Source: an uncultured Clostridia bacterium (GTDB lineage Bacteria > Bacillota > Clostridia > Christensenellales > UBA1242). Taken from it: a stretch of 64,000 nucleotides of DNA. Of this stretch, positions 8,011 to 16,441 are shown piece after piece (within the stretch, counting starts at the first letter, position 1; each line of letters begins with the position of its first letter). Where the stretch lies: the NCBI GenBank assembly GCA_934754495.1, contig CAKVHW010000004.1:1-64000 (forward strand), written 5' to 3'. The notes beneath the pieces were generated by a model that was given only the letters and a program-made list of their open reading frames with translations, did not search any database and was not told where the DNA came from. The translations under genes were made by a program, and so were the position numbers.

Positions 8011-9225
8011 ATGATAGAGTTGTTAGCCCCAGCGGGCAATATGGAAAAATTAAAAACCGCATTTTATTTTGGTGCTGATGCATGCTATTTTGCTGGCAAA
8101 CAATACGGTCTTCGTACATTTGCTGATAACTTTGATTTACCAGAACTTGAAGAGAGTGTAAAGTTTTGCCATAAGATGGGCAAAAAAGCATATATTACAA
8201 TTAATGTTTTGGCTCACAATGGCGACTTTGCTGGGCTACCAGAATACTTGCAGTTTTTAAACAAAATTAAGGTAGATGCTGTAATTGTAAGCGATATTGG
8301 TGTTATGAGTTTTGTAAAACAATATGCACCTAGTGTAGATATTCACGTTAGCACCCAAGCAAGTGTAACTAATAAATACACCGCAAAACAATTTGTTGAT
8401 ATGGGGGCAAAACGTATTATTTTAGCAAGAGAACTTAGTATTGACGAAATTAAGGAAATTCGAGATTATCTTCCTAAAGATATTGAAATAGAAACATTTG
8501 TTCATGGTGCAATGTGTATTTCTTATTCTGGTAGATGTTTGCTTTCTAATTATCTTACAGGTCGTGATAGTAATCGTGGTGCTTGTGTACAAGCTTGCCG
8601 TTGGGAATACTGCATTCGTGAGAAAAACCGCAAGGGTGAGTACCTAGAAATGCAAGAAGACGAACGTGGCACATATATTTTAAATAGTAAAGACCTTAAT
8701 ATGATTGAATACATTGACAAACTTCGTGATGCTGGAGTTACTAGTTTTAAAATAGAAGGCAGAATGAAAAGCCCTTATTATGTGGCAACCGTTGTTAATG
8801 CTTACCGCCGTGCAATAGACATAATGGAAAAAGGCGGAGAATATCATTGCCCAGAGAGCTTGGTGGCAGAACTAGAAAAAGCCAGCCACCGCCGTTATAC
8901 AACAGGGTTTTATTTTGGCTCTTATGATAAGGAATGTTTGGAAAGTAGTATGCCTGTTCAAACACACGAATTTATGGCAATAGTGCTAGACGACCAGAAA
9001 GACGGCAAGGTTTTAATTGAAATGCGAAACCGCTTTAAGGTAGGCGAAACACTAGAAGTTCTTTCACCAAATAGCACATTTAACGAGCAAATTCTTGTAG
9101 AAAAAATGACCGATGAAAAAGGTCAAGAAGTACTTGATGCTAATCAAGTTCAACAAAATTTGTGGTTGTACACAAATGTTAACCTTAAAAAGGGCGATAT
9201 ATTAAGAAAAAAAGTGATAAAATAA
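8011..9225 (+). CDS. trhP: tRNA uridine-34 hydroxylase TrhP-like (peptidase U32 family)
   Basis: 404 residues. U32-family hallmarks: N-terminal ELLAPAGNMEKLKTA, YFAGKQYGLR, the cysteine-bearing FVHGAMCISYSGRCLLSNYL and RGACVQACRW (the four Cys that bind an Fe-S cluster in this family), and FKIEGRMKSPYYVA. TrhP proteins hydroxylate U34 of tRNA using prephenate; TrmR, encoded directly upstream, finishes the 5-methoxyuridine. The older name is 'peptidase U32/collagenase'. A single TrhP gene is present here, whereas Bacillus has a TrhP1/TrhP2 pair. Starts 3 bases after trmR and ends at a strong terminator. Confidence 0.85.
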   Translation: MIELLAPAGNMEKLKTAFYFGADACYFAGKQYGLRTFADNFDLPELEESVKFCHKMGKKAYITINVLAHNGDFAGLPEYLQFLNKIKVDAVIVSDIGVMSFVKQYAPSVDIHVSTQASVTNKYTAKQFVDMGAKRIILARELSIDEIKEIRDYLPKDIEIETFVHGAMCISYSGRCLLSNYLTGRDSNRGACVQACRWEYCIREKNRKGEYLEMQEDERGTYILNSKDLNMIEYIDKLRDAGVTSFKIEGRMKSPYYVATVVNAYRRAIDIMEKGGEYHCPESLVAELEKASHRRYTTGFYFGSYDKECLESSMPVQTHEFMAIVLDDQKDGKVLIEMRNRFKVGETLEVLSPNSTFNEQILVEKMTDEKGQEVLDANQVQQNLWLYTNVNLKKGDILRKKVIK

Positions 9226-9231
9226 ATTTTT

Positions 9232-9264
9232 AAAACACCGGTTGTAACATGCCGGTGTTTTTTA
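9232..9264 (+). terminator. Terminator of the rnj-trmR-trhP operon
   Basis: AAAACACCGG / CCGGTGTTTT stem with T run. Confidence 0.9.
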
Positions 9265-9288
9265 TGTCATAAAAAGCATTCCGTACAA

Positions 9289-9317
9289 GCAAATTTCGAC
9301 ATCTTTCGCATATATTT
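9289..9317 (+). promoter_or_regulatory. Possible SigE-like promoter of the sigK-like gene
   Basis: GCAAATT (9289-9295), 13-base spacer, CATATATTT (9309-9317). The CATA start of the -10 and the short spacer resemble mother-cell sigma E sites, and no convincing TTGnnn/TATAAT pair is seen here. In Bacillus sigK is transcribed by sigma E with SpoIIID. Weak evidence. Confidence 0.25.
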
Positions 9318-9335
9318 ATATGAAAAGGGGTGTGT

Positions 9336-10037
9336 ATGATTTTTGAAAGTTTTAGTTCGTTTTTACGAAAAATTATGTTTTTTACGGCATATGTTAATAA
9401 GACATCATCGTTTCCAAAACCGCTATCTAGCGAACAGGAAGCGGAATATTTAAAAAAGTTTCATGATAATGGCGACCAAGAAGCCAAAGATATTTTAATT
9501 CACCATAATTTGCGACTTGTGGCACATATAGTAAAAAAGTATGGCGGAACAGAAGAAGCCGATGACCTAATAAGTGCAGGAAGTCTTGGACTAATTAAGG
9601 CTATAAACTCATATCAATATGGCCATAATACGCAATTTTCAACATATGCCGCAAGGTGTATTGAAAACGAAATTTTAATGCTACTAAGGGTGAATAAAAA
9701 GCATAAAAATTGTGTTAGCATTGAAGACACATTGCTTAACGACATAGACGACAATGAGATAACGGTGCTTGATATTGTTGAAGCCCCAGATAGCGATGTT
9801 GAAGGGCTTGTTGGTGGAATGTTGATTAGTAAAAAACTTGAAGAAGTTCTGACAAAAAATCTTTCAAAACGAGAGTATTTAATTATGAGCCTTAGATATG
9901 GGCTTAATGGAAATCCAGCGCTTACTCAAAGGGAAGTTGCGCTTAAACTCAATATTAGCCGTAGTTATGTGAGCAGACTTGAGAAAAAATCACTTGAAAT
10001 ACTGCAAAATGTGGTAAAAAAAGAAGACTATAGATAA
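9336..10037 (+). CDS. sigK: Sporulation sigma factor SigK-like
   Basis: 233 residues from ATG 9336 (GGGG ending at 9330, spacing 5; GTG 9330 is an alternative). N-terminus FFTAYVNKTSSFPKPLSSEQEAEYL matches the pro-SigK start (a short hydrophobic pro-sequence, then 'sFPqPLs..eE..yl'). Region 2 follows: IHHNLRLVAHIVKKY, DDLISAGSLGLIKAIN, FSTYAARCIENEILM; region 4: LTQREVALKLNISRSYVSRLEKK. SigK drives late mother-cell genes (coat, cortex). The gene is uninterrupted, so no skin-type element is inserted. Pro-sequence processing by SpoIVFB is expected from family knowledge. Confidence 0.85.
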   Translation: MIFESFSSFLRKIMFFTAYVNKTSSFPKPLSSEQEAEYLKKFHDNGDQEAKDILIHHNLRLVAHIVKKYGGTEEADDLISAGSLGLIKAINSYQYGHNTQFSTYAARCIENEILMLLRVNKKHKNCVSIEDTLLNDIDDNEITVLDIVEAPDSDVEGLVGGMLISKKLEEVLTKNLSKREYLIMSLRYGLNGNPALTQREVALKLNISRSYVSRLEKKSLEILQNVVKKEDYR

Positions 10038-10122
10038 CAAATTTTACACAAAATAAGGTATCTAAATTATTTTGATAATTTACATATTTGTGGTATCATT
10101 ATTTTGAAATTTGGAGAAACGA

Positions 10123-11214
10123 ATGAAAAAGTTAGGAAAAGTTGCATTAATAATATCGTGCTTTGTGCTTATGCTCACGGCTTTTACAGCTTGTAGTTTT
10201 GGCGGAAAAGACAACTCATCAGATAACGACACAACACCATCTACACCTTCAAAGCCACAACAAGTTGAGCTTTCATTAAGTGGATATAATGAAGAAATTA
10301 CAGTTGGTGACGAACTTTATTCAAAGCTAAAAGTTCAAAAAAAAGTGGGAGGAAATTGGGAAGAAGTTGTTAAAGCGGATTATACAATCTCCACCGATTA
10401 CGACAAAACTGCATACGGCACTTTTACTCTTACAGTGACTTTAAAAGACGGCACTGGTGAAACTAGTGTTGATATTAAAGTAAAACCGCTTAAGGTTAAA
10501 CTTCCAACTTATACAACCGTGTATACTGGTGAACTTGTTGATGTTAAGACAGCACTTGAAAAAAACTCAACCCCAGTAGGCACTTTTGTAAAACTTTATG
10601 ATGTTACAACTTACGAAAATAAAACAAATGTTGGTGTTTACACGGCAAAAGTAAAACTAACAAATCCTAAAAAATATGTGTGGGTTGATGTGGACGGAAC
10701 CGAATTAAAAGGTGCAACCCAAGTTGTAAATTGGAGCATAACGTTAGCCCCACGAAAAACCACCTATAATAATAGCCTAAGCCTTACGGTGTACTATGGC
10801 GACACACTTAGACAAGTGGTTGAAGATAACAAATTAAATTATGATAATCACGACATTATAGATTTTGCGTTTATTAACGAAACCGGAGAACAACTTGACG
10901 AAATGACCCTTATAACCAACCAAATAAGACTTTATGCTAAGTTTAGACCAAATGCAAACTATGAGTACAATGAAAACCTAGTGTTTAATGTTACTGTTGT
11001 TACAACTGCCGAGTATAAGGTTGAACATTATAAAAAACAGGGTGATACATATGTTTTGGCTGATACAGAAACTTTAAGCGGTCAAATTACATCGGTTGTT
11101 TCGGCTACGGCAAAAACGTATGATGGCTTTACCCTTAATGACACCCTTAGTGATAAGGTTGGCAGGATAACAAAAGATGGATTACTTGTTATAAAAATGT
11201 ATTATGACAATTAA
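10123..11214 (+). CDS. Surface lipoprotein with repeat-type C-terminal domain
   Basis: 363 residues. ATG 10123 is set by GGAG at 10113-10116. Lipoprotein signal peptide: KKLGKVALIISCF, hydrophobic core, then AFTAC with the lipidated Cys at about residue 24; the -3 Phe is unusual but tolerated. After a Ser/Thr/Pro/Asn linker come two strand-rich Ig-like regions, and the last 65 residues (YKVEHYKKQGDTYVLADTET onward, ending VIKMYYDN) match the MucBP-like/internalin-type repeat often found in Firmicute surface proteins. Probably anchored outside the membrane; ligand unknown. Monocistronic with its own terminator. Confidence 0.75.
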   Translation: MKKLGKVALIISCFVLMLTAFTACSFGGKDNSSDNDTTPSTPSKPQQVELSLSGYNEEITVGDELYSKLKVQKKVGGNWEEVVKADYTISTDYDKTAYGTFTLTVTLKDGTGETSVDIKVKPLKVKLPTYTTVYTGELVDVKTALEKNSTPVGTFVKLYDVTTYENKTNVGVYTAKVKLTNPKKYVWVDVDGTELKGATQVVNWSITLAPRKTTYNNSLSLTVYYGDTLRQVVEDNKLNYDNHDIIDFAFINETGEQLDEMTLITNQIRLYAKFRPNANYEYNENLVFNVTVVTTAEYKVEHYKKQGDTYVLADTETLSGQITSVVSATAKTYDGFTLNDTLSDKVGRITKDGLLVIKMYYDN

Positions 11215-11215
11215 T

Positions 11216-11248
11216 AAAAAAGAGCATTAAATATTTGCTCTTTTTTTG
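11216..11248 (+). terminator. Terminator
   Basis: AAAAAAGAGCA / TGCTCTTTTTTT stem-loop with T run. Confidence 0.85.
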
Positions 11249-11312
11249 TTGGTTACTATTGAAAAGCATAATTTGATGTGCTATACTTTTATAAATTGAA
11301 AAGAGGTGAATT

Positions 11313-12419
11313 ATGAATCGAGCAACTAAAGATTATTATAATAACAAGCAAATACTAACAATTGAAGCATTACTAGATGACATTGAAATGAACGAGATAA
11401 ACTATGCTGAAGTGTTGGTAAAACGTATTAATGAAGAAAAGGCAGACAATAATTTTTCATTGGAAAAATTTTTGTACGGCAAATCAAAAGTAAGATATTC
11501 GGCACGTGAATATTACAAAAATGAAAACGGCATTATGGATTCTCGCTTTGTAACAAAAACACGTACTGCATATACTTCTAATGCTACAGAAAAACTATTA
11601 AAAATTGTTGACCTTTGCAATAAATATGATTGCCCAGACCTAAATAAATTTTTAAGCGAAGCAATTAAATATGCCGTTGAAAATGAAGGCGAATATGTTA
11701 ATGTATCTGCCAACAATGAAGTTAAAGATGGTCCATTTGTATTGGATACCGATTTTGACACAATTTTAGCAAAATACCTTCGTATTTCAGACGAAAAACA
11801 AGACAAAGATACATTACTTTCATTCTTTAAAAAGTACGAAAAAATTGACGAACAATGTTATGATGAGTTAGATGATATTACATTTAAGGAACTTAACTAT
11901 CTTGGCGATTCAGGCTATAAGGCAGTTATGAAATTGTTCTCTTATTATAAGGACGAACTTACGGTTTCTGATATGTCAAAAATAGGTCATTATGTAAACT
12001 TCCGTTTAAGAAGAATGGAAAATGTTATGTCAAACTTTGGTAAAAATGAAGTTGCAAATAAAGCAATTAATATTATCAAACGTAATAACAGTGGCAATGT
12101 TCCATCATACAAAGAAGTTGATGAAGTCATTAATGCACTTGAAAAAGTAGATAGAAATCGTTTTGACGAACTTAGAGCAAAATACAATCACGAACTAAGC
12201 AAATACTTAGTTGTTGTTAGAAAAATTAAAGGCTTGTATGATTCTGCAAATCCTAAGGGAAATAGATCAATTGATGCTCTTCTTCGTTCTATTCGTACTA
12301 CAAGAATTATTATTAATGAAAGCGATTTATACAAGAAAAATGCCGTTAAAAACGATGAATATAAAGACATGCTTTTAGATATTCCTGTAAAAAGACCATC
12401 AAGAACTCGTACAATCTAA
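11313..12419 (+). CDS. Unknown helical cytoplasmic protein
   Basis: 368 residues, ATG after AAGAGGTGAATT. It is highly charged and predicted mostly helical, with no signal peptide, membrane segment or recognised catalytic motif. Stretches such as LLKIVDLCNKYDCPDLNKFL, LSFFKKYEKIDEQCYDEL and VDEVINALEKVDRNRFDEL suggest helical repeats; the tail (VKRPSRTRTI) is basic. It is transcribed alone and ends two bases before the rnpB promoter. No homologue is recognised; a lineage-specific protein is likely. Confidence 0.55.
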   Translation: MNRATKDYYNNKQILTIEALLDDIEMNEINYAEVLVKRINEEKADNNFSLEKFLYGKSKVRYSAREYYKNENGIMDSRFVTKTRTAYTSNATEKLLKIVDLCNKYDCPDLNKFLSEAIKYAVENEGEYVNVSANNEVKDGPFVLDTDFDTILAKYLRISDEKQDKDTLLSFFKKYEKIDEQCYDELDDITFKELNYLGDSGYKAVMKLFSYYKDELTVSDMSKIGHYVNFRLRRMENVMSNFGKNEVANKAINIIKRNNSGNVPSYKEVDEVINALEKVDRNRFDELRAKYNHELSKYLVVVRKIKGLYDSANPKGNRSIDALLRSIRTTRIIINESDLYKKNAVKNDEYKDMLLDIPVKRPSRTRTI

Positions 12420-12420
12420 T

Positions 12421-12449
12421 TTGACATTTTATTTGAAAAATGATATACT
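12421..12449 (+). promoter_or_regulatory. Near-consensus extended -10 promoter of rnpB
   Basis: TTGACA (12421-12426), exactly 17 bases, TATACT (12444-12449) preceded by TGA, i.e. an extended -10. It abuts the stop codon of the upstream gene. Confidence 0.85.
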
Positions 12450-12455
12450 ATTTAT

Positions 12456-12790
12456 ATTAGATAGACATGCAATCGCGGGGAGTATTCCCTGAGGAAAGTC
12501 GGAGCACCACAGAGCAGTAGTGCCAGCTAACGGCTGGTGGGGGCAACCCTAAGGAAAGTGCAACAGAAAATATACCGCCAAGGCAACTTGGTAAGGGCGA
12601 AAAGGCGTGGTAAGAGCACACCAGCATTATGGGTAACCATAGTGTTTGTAAACCCCACTTGGTGCAAGGTTGAGAATCGTTATAACCCTGCTCGGCAGAT
12701 TCTCGTTACACCGCTTGAGATTGATGGTGACACCAATACTAGATAGATGATTGCTTAATACAGAACTCCGCTTACGGCTATTCTAATAAA
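12456..12790 (+). ncRNA. rnpB: RNase P RNA
   Basis: Catalytic RNA that removes 5' leaders from pre-tRNA. Universal blocks are visible: GAGGAAAGTCGGAGCACC near 12491 (the conserved GAGGAAAGUC core), ACGGCTGG, GGTAAGGGCGAAA, and the 3' core AGATAGATGATTGCTTAATA followed by CAGAACTCCGCTTACGGC near 12761. ATTAGATAG at the 5' end pairs with CTATTCTAAT at the 3' end as helix P1. A consensus promoter sits directly upstream and a terminator directly downstream. Ends are placed from P1 pairing and are accurate to a few bases. Confidence 0.95.
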
Positions 12791-12792
12791 AA

Positions 12793-12826
12793 GTTCCACT
12801 CTAAATTAGGGTGGTTCTTTTTTTTG
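12793..12826 (+). terminator. Terminator of rnpB
   Basis: CCACTCTAA / TTAGGGTGG (one G-T pair) followed by nine T. Confidence 0.85.
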
Positions 12827-12835
12827 CCAAATTAT

Positions 12836-12864
12836 TTTACAATTTTGAACATATATGGTATAGT
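12836..12864 (+). promoter_or_regulatory. Promoter of the membrane-protein pair
   Basis: TTTACA (12836-12841), 17 bases, TATAGT (12859-12864) preceded by TGG (extended -10). Confidence 0.6.
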
Positions 12865-12899
12865 ATGATAAATATTTATACAATATAGGAGAAAAAGTT

Positions 12900-13784
12900 T
12901 TGGAAAACGAAAAACTAAACAACGGCAATCTAGATGATATAAAAGATGCCTCCAAAGTAGAACCAAATAGTTTAGACGCCCAGAAACTTAATCAAAACAA
13001 AGAAATTACACAATATAATAATTTAGATTATGCTAATCAAGCAAAACAAAGTAGTGATGCTGTTTTGAAAGAAAATGAAGCACAGGTGGCAGAACAGCAA
13101 AAACCCATGAATGAAGTAGAAAGACTTACTCAGTATTATAATACAAAACAAGATAAACCACGTGTTAATGCAATTATTATGATGACACTATCAATTGTGG
13201 CAATGATATTTGCAATTGTAGTAGGGGTATTTATAACAGTAAGTTTTTCTGTTTCGATGTTTGGGGTTGACGGAAACAAGTTTTTCGACCAAAATGCTAA
13301 TGTGTTAACATTTGGTATTGCTGGGCTTAGTGGTGCCATTTTCTATATAGTGAGTGGTGCAGTAATTATTTTATTGCTTGGGCTTACATATTGTGTTGCA
13401 TACAGTTATTTTAAGCTGTTTAAAAACCTTAAAAAAACCAAACAACAACCTTACTACATTGCCACTTACAATGGTACAATTAAATTATACTTCTTAGTTA
13501 ACATAATTTACCTAATAGCATTTGTTGCAATTACAGTAATCAACTACCAAAACAATATTAAGGGTGCTATTCCTATATTGCTTATTGTAATGACTGTTTT
13601 GAGTGCTGTGTTGGCAATTGACACTCTTGTTGAAATTATAATAGCTAGAATTAGTTACTCAAAATGCCCAGATGAAAAACTAAAACATGAAGTAAAAAAA
13701 GAAGCACATGAAAGATTTAAACTATATATAACTAATAGAGGCAGAGATATTGAACGTGCAAAAAATAGAAAAAGGTGGTTTTAA
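12900..13784 (+). CDS. Membrane protein with long disordered N-terminus, unknown function
   Basis: 294 residues from TTG 12900, with AGGAG at 12887-12891 (spacing 8). Residues 1-85 are polar, Asn/Gln/Lys/Asp-rich and probably disordered. Then come about five membrane segments: IIMMTLSIVAMIFAIVVGVF, a central FYIVSGAVIILLLGLTYCVA, LYFLVNIIYLIAFVAIT and ILLIVMTVLSAVLAIDTLVE. The C-terminus is basic (ERAKNRKRWF). Two bases separate it from the next membrane gene, which is probably a functional partner. No family recognised. Confidence 0.6.
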   Translation: MENEKLNNGNLDDIKDASKVEPNSLDAQKLNQNKEITQYNNLDYANQAKQSSDAVLKENEAQVAEQQKPMNEVERLTQYYNTKQDKPRVNAIIMMTLSIVAMIFAIVVGVFITVSFSVSMFGVDGNKFFDQNANVLTFGIAGLSGAIFYIVSGAVIILLLGLTYCVAYSYFKLFKNLKKTKQQPYYIATYNGTIKLYFLVNIIYLIAFVAITVINYQNNIKGAIPILLIVMTVLSAVLAIDTLVEIIIARISYSKCPDEKLKHEVKKEAHERFKLYITNRGRDIERAKNRKRWF

Positions 13785-13786
13785 TT

Positions 13787-14200
13787 ATGAGTAATATTTT
13801 AAATTTAATTTTTCCGTTACTTGCTAAAAAGGATCGCAACCAAAAACTTTATGAAGACTTTAAACAAGAAAGACCAGAAGAAATTCCAAAAATAAAACAA
13901 TTTGGGGTAAAATCCTTAATTTATTCATGTTTAAGTGTAGTAATAGGTGTATTATGTATACTTGGTGTTGTATTATGTATTAGAAGTTTAAATCCTTTCT
14001 TTATGATTTTTGGTACAATATTTATGATTTACTTGTTTTTTTCACTTGGTATTGTAATTAATATCATGTCAATAAAACTTTGGGTGTTACAACTTAAATG
14101 CAATAAAAAAGCAATAGGTTGGGTTGCTATGTCAATATGGATTTTGTGTACCATTCTAACAATAGTAGTTCCACTTCTTATTGCTACATTATTTAAATAA
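13787..14200 (+). CDS. Small membrane protein, unknown function
   Basis: 137 residues from ATG 13787 (AAAGGTGG at 13771-13778, spacing 8). The N-terminal 40 residues are charged; then three to four membrane segments: SLIYSCLSVVIGVLCILGVV, PFFMIFGTIFMIYLFFSLGI, and GWVAMSIWILCTILTIVVPL. It is co-transcribed with the preceding multi-pass protein and closed by a terminator. Resembles small DUF4190-like proteins in general layout only; function unknown. Confidence 0.6.
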   Translation: MSNILNLIFPLLAKKDRNQKLYEDFKQERPEEIPKIKQFGVKSLIYSCLSVVIGVLCILGVVLCIRSLNPFFMIFGTIFMIYLFFSLGIVINIMSIKLWVLQLKCNKKAIGWVAMSIWILCTILTIVVPLLIATLFK

Positions 14201-14203
14201 TAC

Positions 14204-14236
14204 TAATCATTCCCAAATTTGGGGGTGATTTTTTTT
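14204..14236 (+). terminator. Terminator
   Basis: AATCATTCCCAAA / TTTGGGGGTGATT stem followed by T run. Confidence 0.85.
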
Positions 14237-14323
14237 AACAATATAATTTAAAAATAAAGATTTTTTAAATAAGAAACAATAACAATTTTAAAACATTTGT
14301 TCGAATAACTTATATTAAAATGA

Positions 14324-14352
14324 TTGACAATATTTACCTTATTTGTTACAAT
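14324..14352 (+). promoter_or_regulatory. Promoter of rarA
   Basis: TTGACA (14324-14329), 17-base spacer, TACAAT (14347-14352). Confidence 0.7.
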
Positions 14353-14381
14353 ACACATGATAATTTTTAAGGGCATAATAT

Positions 14382-15677
14382 ATGGATTTATTTGACGATA
14401 ACATTAAAAAGTTTGCACCACTTGCCGATAGGTTAAGACCAACCGAATTAAAGGATTTTATTGGACAAGAGCATTTGGTGTATGATAATAGTTTGCTTGT
14501 AAGAGCAATTAAGGCTAGCACAATTGGTAGTTGTATTTTTTGGGGGCCACCAGGCACTGGTAAAACAACTATTGCTAATATTATAGCCAATTCTTGTAAT
14601 GGCATTTTTAAAAAACTTAATGCCGTAAGTTCGGGAGTAGGCGATGCAAAAGAAATAATCGCTCAGGCTAAAAGCACATTGCAGTTGTATGGCAAAAAAA
14701 CATTTTTACTATTAGATGAATGCCATAGATGGAGTAAGGCTCAATCCGATTGTGTGCTAGAAGCAATCGAAACAGGTTGTATTGTTTTCATAGGTAGCAC
14801 AACAGAAAACCCATATATTAACATGACAAGGGCTATTGTAAGCCGTTGTCAAGTATTTGAGTTTAAACCATTATCTAAAGAAAATGTAATTAAAGCACTT
14901 AATAATGCTGTGGAAAACAAAGAAAAAGGGTACGGAAATATTAACGTAAAACTTCTACCAGAAGCCAGCGAACACCTTGCATGGGCAAGTGCAGGCGACT
15001 TAAGAAGTGCATATAATGCTTTAGAACTTGCAGTAAAAACAACTCCAGCCAATGTAAAAGGTGAAATTGTAATAGATAAAAAAGTCGCCGAAGAATGCAT
15101 TCAAAAACGTGAAATTAGTCTAGATGAAAATACAAGTTTTGATATGCTTAGTGCATTTTGTAAATCTCTTCGTGGCAGTGATGCCGATGCTGCTTTGTTT
15201 TGGGCTCAAAAACTTTTGCTAAGTGGTTTTGACCCACTAATTCTTGCTCGTAGGCTTGTTGCTCATGCAAGCGAAGATGTTGGAATGGCAGATAGCAATG
15301 CGGTTCTTTTAGCATTATCTGCACTACAATCATGCGAAAAACTTGGTATGCCAGAATGTAATCTTACTTTGTGTCATGCAATTATTTACATTTGTGAAGC
15401 GGAAAAAAGCAACAGTGTATGTGTTGCCATGAACGAAGCAATGGCTGATGCGGAAAATTACAAAGATGCAGTTGTTCCTAATCACCTTAAAAATCACCCA
15501 ACAGGTTATAGCGATGGACATGGTAAATATAAGTACCCGCATGATTTTGGCGGATATGTAAAACAACAATACTTGCCAGATGTGTTGAAAGATAAAATTT
15601 ATTATAAGCCACTTAATAATGGTAGGGAAAAGGGAATGTTAAGAAAAAAATTTGATTCCAGAGCAAAAAAAGGTTAA
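14382..15677 (+). CDS. rarA: Replication-associated recombination AAA ATPase RarA (MgsA)
   Basis: 431 residues. N-terminal PLADRLRPTELKDFIGQEHL, Walker A GPPGTGKTT near residue 50, Walker B LLLDECHRW (family usual: DEIHRF), sensor 1 FIGSTTENPY, then the C-terminal helical tetramerisation domain with ARRLVAHASEDVGMADSNA, HLKNHPTGYSDGHGKYKYPH and a basic tail. RarA acts at stalled replication forks with SSB and RecA. The length is typical. Flanked by its own promoter and terminator. Confidence 0.93.
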   Translation: MDLFDDNIKKFAPLADRLRPTELKDFIGQEHLVYDNSLLVRAIKASTIGSCIFWGPPGTGKTTIANIIANSCNGIFKKLNAVSSGVGDAKEIIAQAKSTLQLYGKKTFLLLDECHRWSKAQSDCVLEAIETGCIVFIGSTTENPYINMTRAIVSRCQVFEFKPLSKENVIKALNNAVENKEKGYGNINVKLLPEASEHLAWASAGDLRSAYNALELAVKTTPANVKGEIVIDKKVAEECIQKREISLDENTSFDMLSAFCKSLRGSDADAALFWAQKLLLSGFDPLILARRLVAHASEDVGMADSNAVLLALSALQSCEKLGMPECNLTLCHAIIYICEAEKSNSVCVAMNEAMADAENYKDAVVPNHLKNHPTGYSDGHGKYKYPHDFGGYVKQQYLPDVLKDKIYYKPLNNGREKGMLRKKFDSRAKKG

Positions 15678-15710
15678 AAACTGAGTAGTTTTATTATATA
15701 TTTAAAAGCA

Positions 15711-15747
15711 AAAAAAGAACCCACTTTTAAATCATTGGGTTCTTTTT
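15711..15747 (+). terminator. Terminator of rarA
   Basis: AAAAAGAACCCA / TGGGTTCTTTTT stem. Confidence 0.85.
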
Positions 15748-15756
15748 ATTGTTACA

Positions 15757-15800
15757 GAAAACGAAAGTGTGTTATGCTATGTCAAAACTTTCGTTTTTCT
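15757..15800 (+). other. Second hairpin after rarA
   Basis: Perfect 11-bp inverted repeat AAAACGAAAGT / ACTTTCGTTTT around an 18-base loop, followed by T-rich sequence. A backup terminator or the 3' end of a short RNA; no gene lies between it and the rarA terminator. Confidence 0.5.
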
Positions 15801-15936
15801 TTAATTTATTAATTCATTGTAACTTTAGCGTTCCGCCGACTTGTATCAAGACAAGCACACGTTTAAATGCAAATTATTTTGCAGATAGCAAAAAATATGT
15901 TATATTATCTAATAAATAAATGTTGGAGAGTACTGA

Positions 15937-16329
15937 ATGTTTTGCACGTTTAAAAACATGAAAGAAGGTAAATTAAGTTGTGGAGCACCATTTATTGAAT
16001 TACAATATTGCAAATTAAAAACAAAATCTAAAACAAAAAAAATAGTTTCCGTAAATAAACTCGACTTTAGTAAAGAAGATTCTTTGTATCTTAGTATAAA
16101 CGACACTGAAAAGTTTGATGTTAATTATGGCAATATAATTTGTGGTGGAACTTACAACAATTTGAAAAGCGGTAAAATTGATTGGTTTGGAATAAATTAT
16201 TTTTCCATACAACAATTAGTTGACATAATTGATAAAATTGAAAAATATAAACCTTTGGACTATGAGATTCTGCTTGGTTGGTTAAAACAAGGTCTTAATT
16301 ATAATGGTTTTTACATTTTAGGTATATAA
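15937..16329 (+). CDS. Small orphan protein, unknown function
   Basis: 130 residues; GGAGAG at 15924-15929 fits ATG 15937. Upstream TTGCAG (15879) and TATATT (15901) form a plausible promoter. The protein is basic in its first half (KLKTKSKTKKIVSVNKLDFS), contains aromatic strand-like stretches (NYGNIICGGTYNN, KIDWFGINYFS) and has no membrane segment or known motif. It stands alone between two terminator-like hairpins, and the neighbouring genes run in the opposite direction. I do not recognise it. Confidence 0.5.
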   Translation: MFCTFKNMKEGKLSCGAPFIELQYCKLKTKSKTKKIVSVNKLDFSKEDSLYLSINDTEKFDVNYGNIICGGTYNNLKSGKIDWFGINYFSIQQLVDIIDKIEKYKPLDYEILLGWLKQGLNYNGFYILGI

Positions 16330-16347
16330 AAGGAAAATTGTATGAAT

Positions 16348-16383
16348 AAAAAATACTATATTATGAAAAATATAGTATTTTTT
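16348..16383 (+). terminator. Terminator after the 15937 gene
   Basis: AAAAAATACTATATT / AATATAGTATTTTTT perfect stem; A/T flanks on both sides could also serve the convergent folD transcript. Confidence 0.8.
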
Positions 16384-16441
16384 GTCAGTTTTAAAATCTA
16401 TGACCCTTAGTCACTTTTTTTGTTTTTTTGATTTGATTTTT

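Noticed and set aside
9336..10037. A skin-type insertion splitting sigK
   Set aside because: The frame is continuous from the pro-sequence through region 4.
12537..12746. A 69-codon open frame on the plus strand
   Set aside because: It lies wholly inside the conserved core of RNase P RNA, with no ribosome site of its own.
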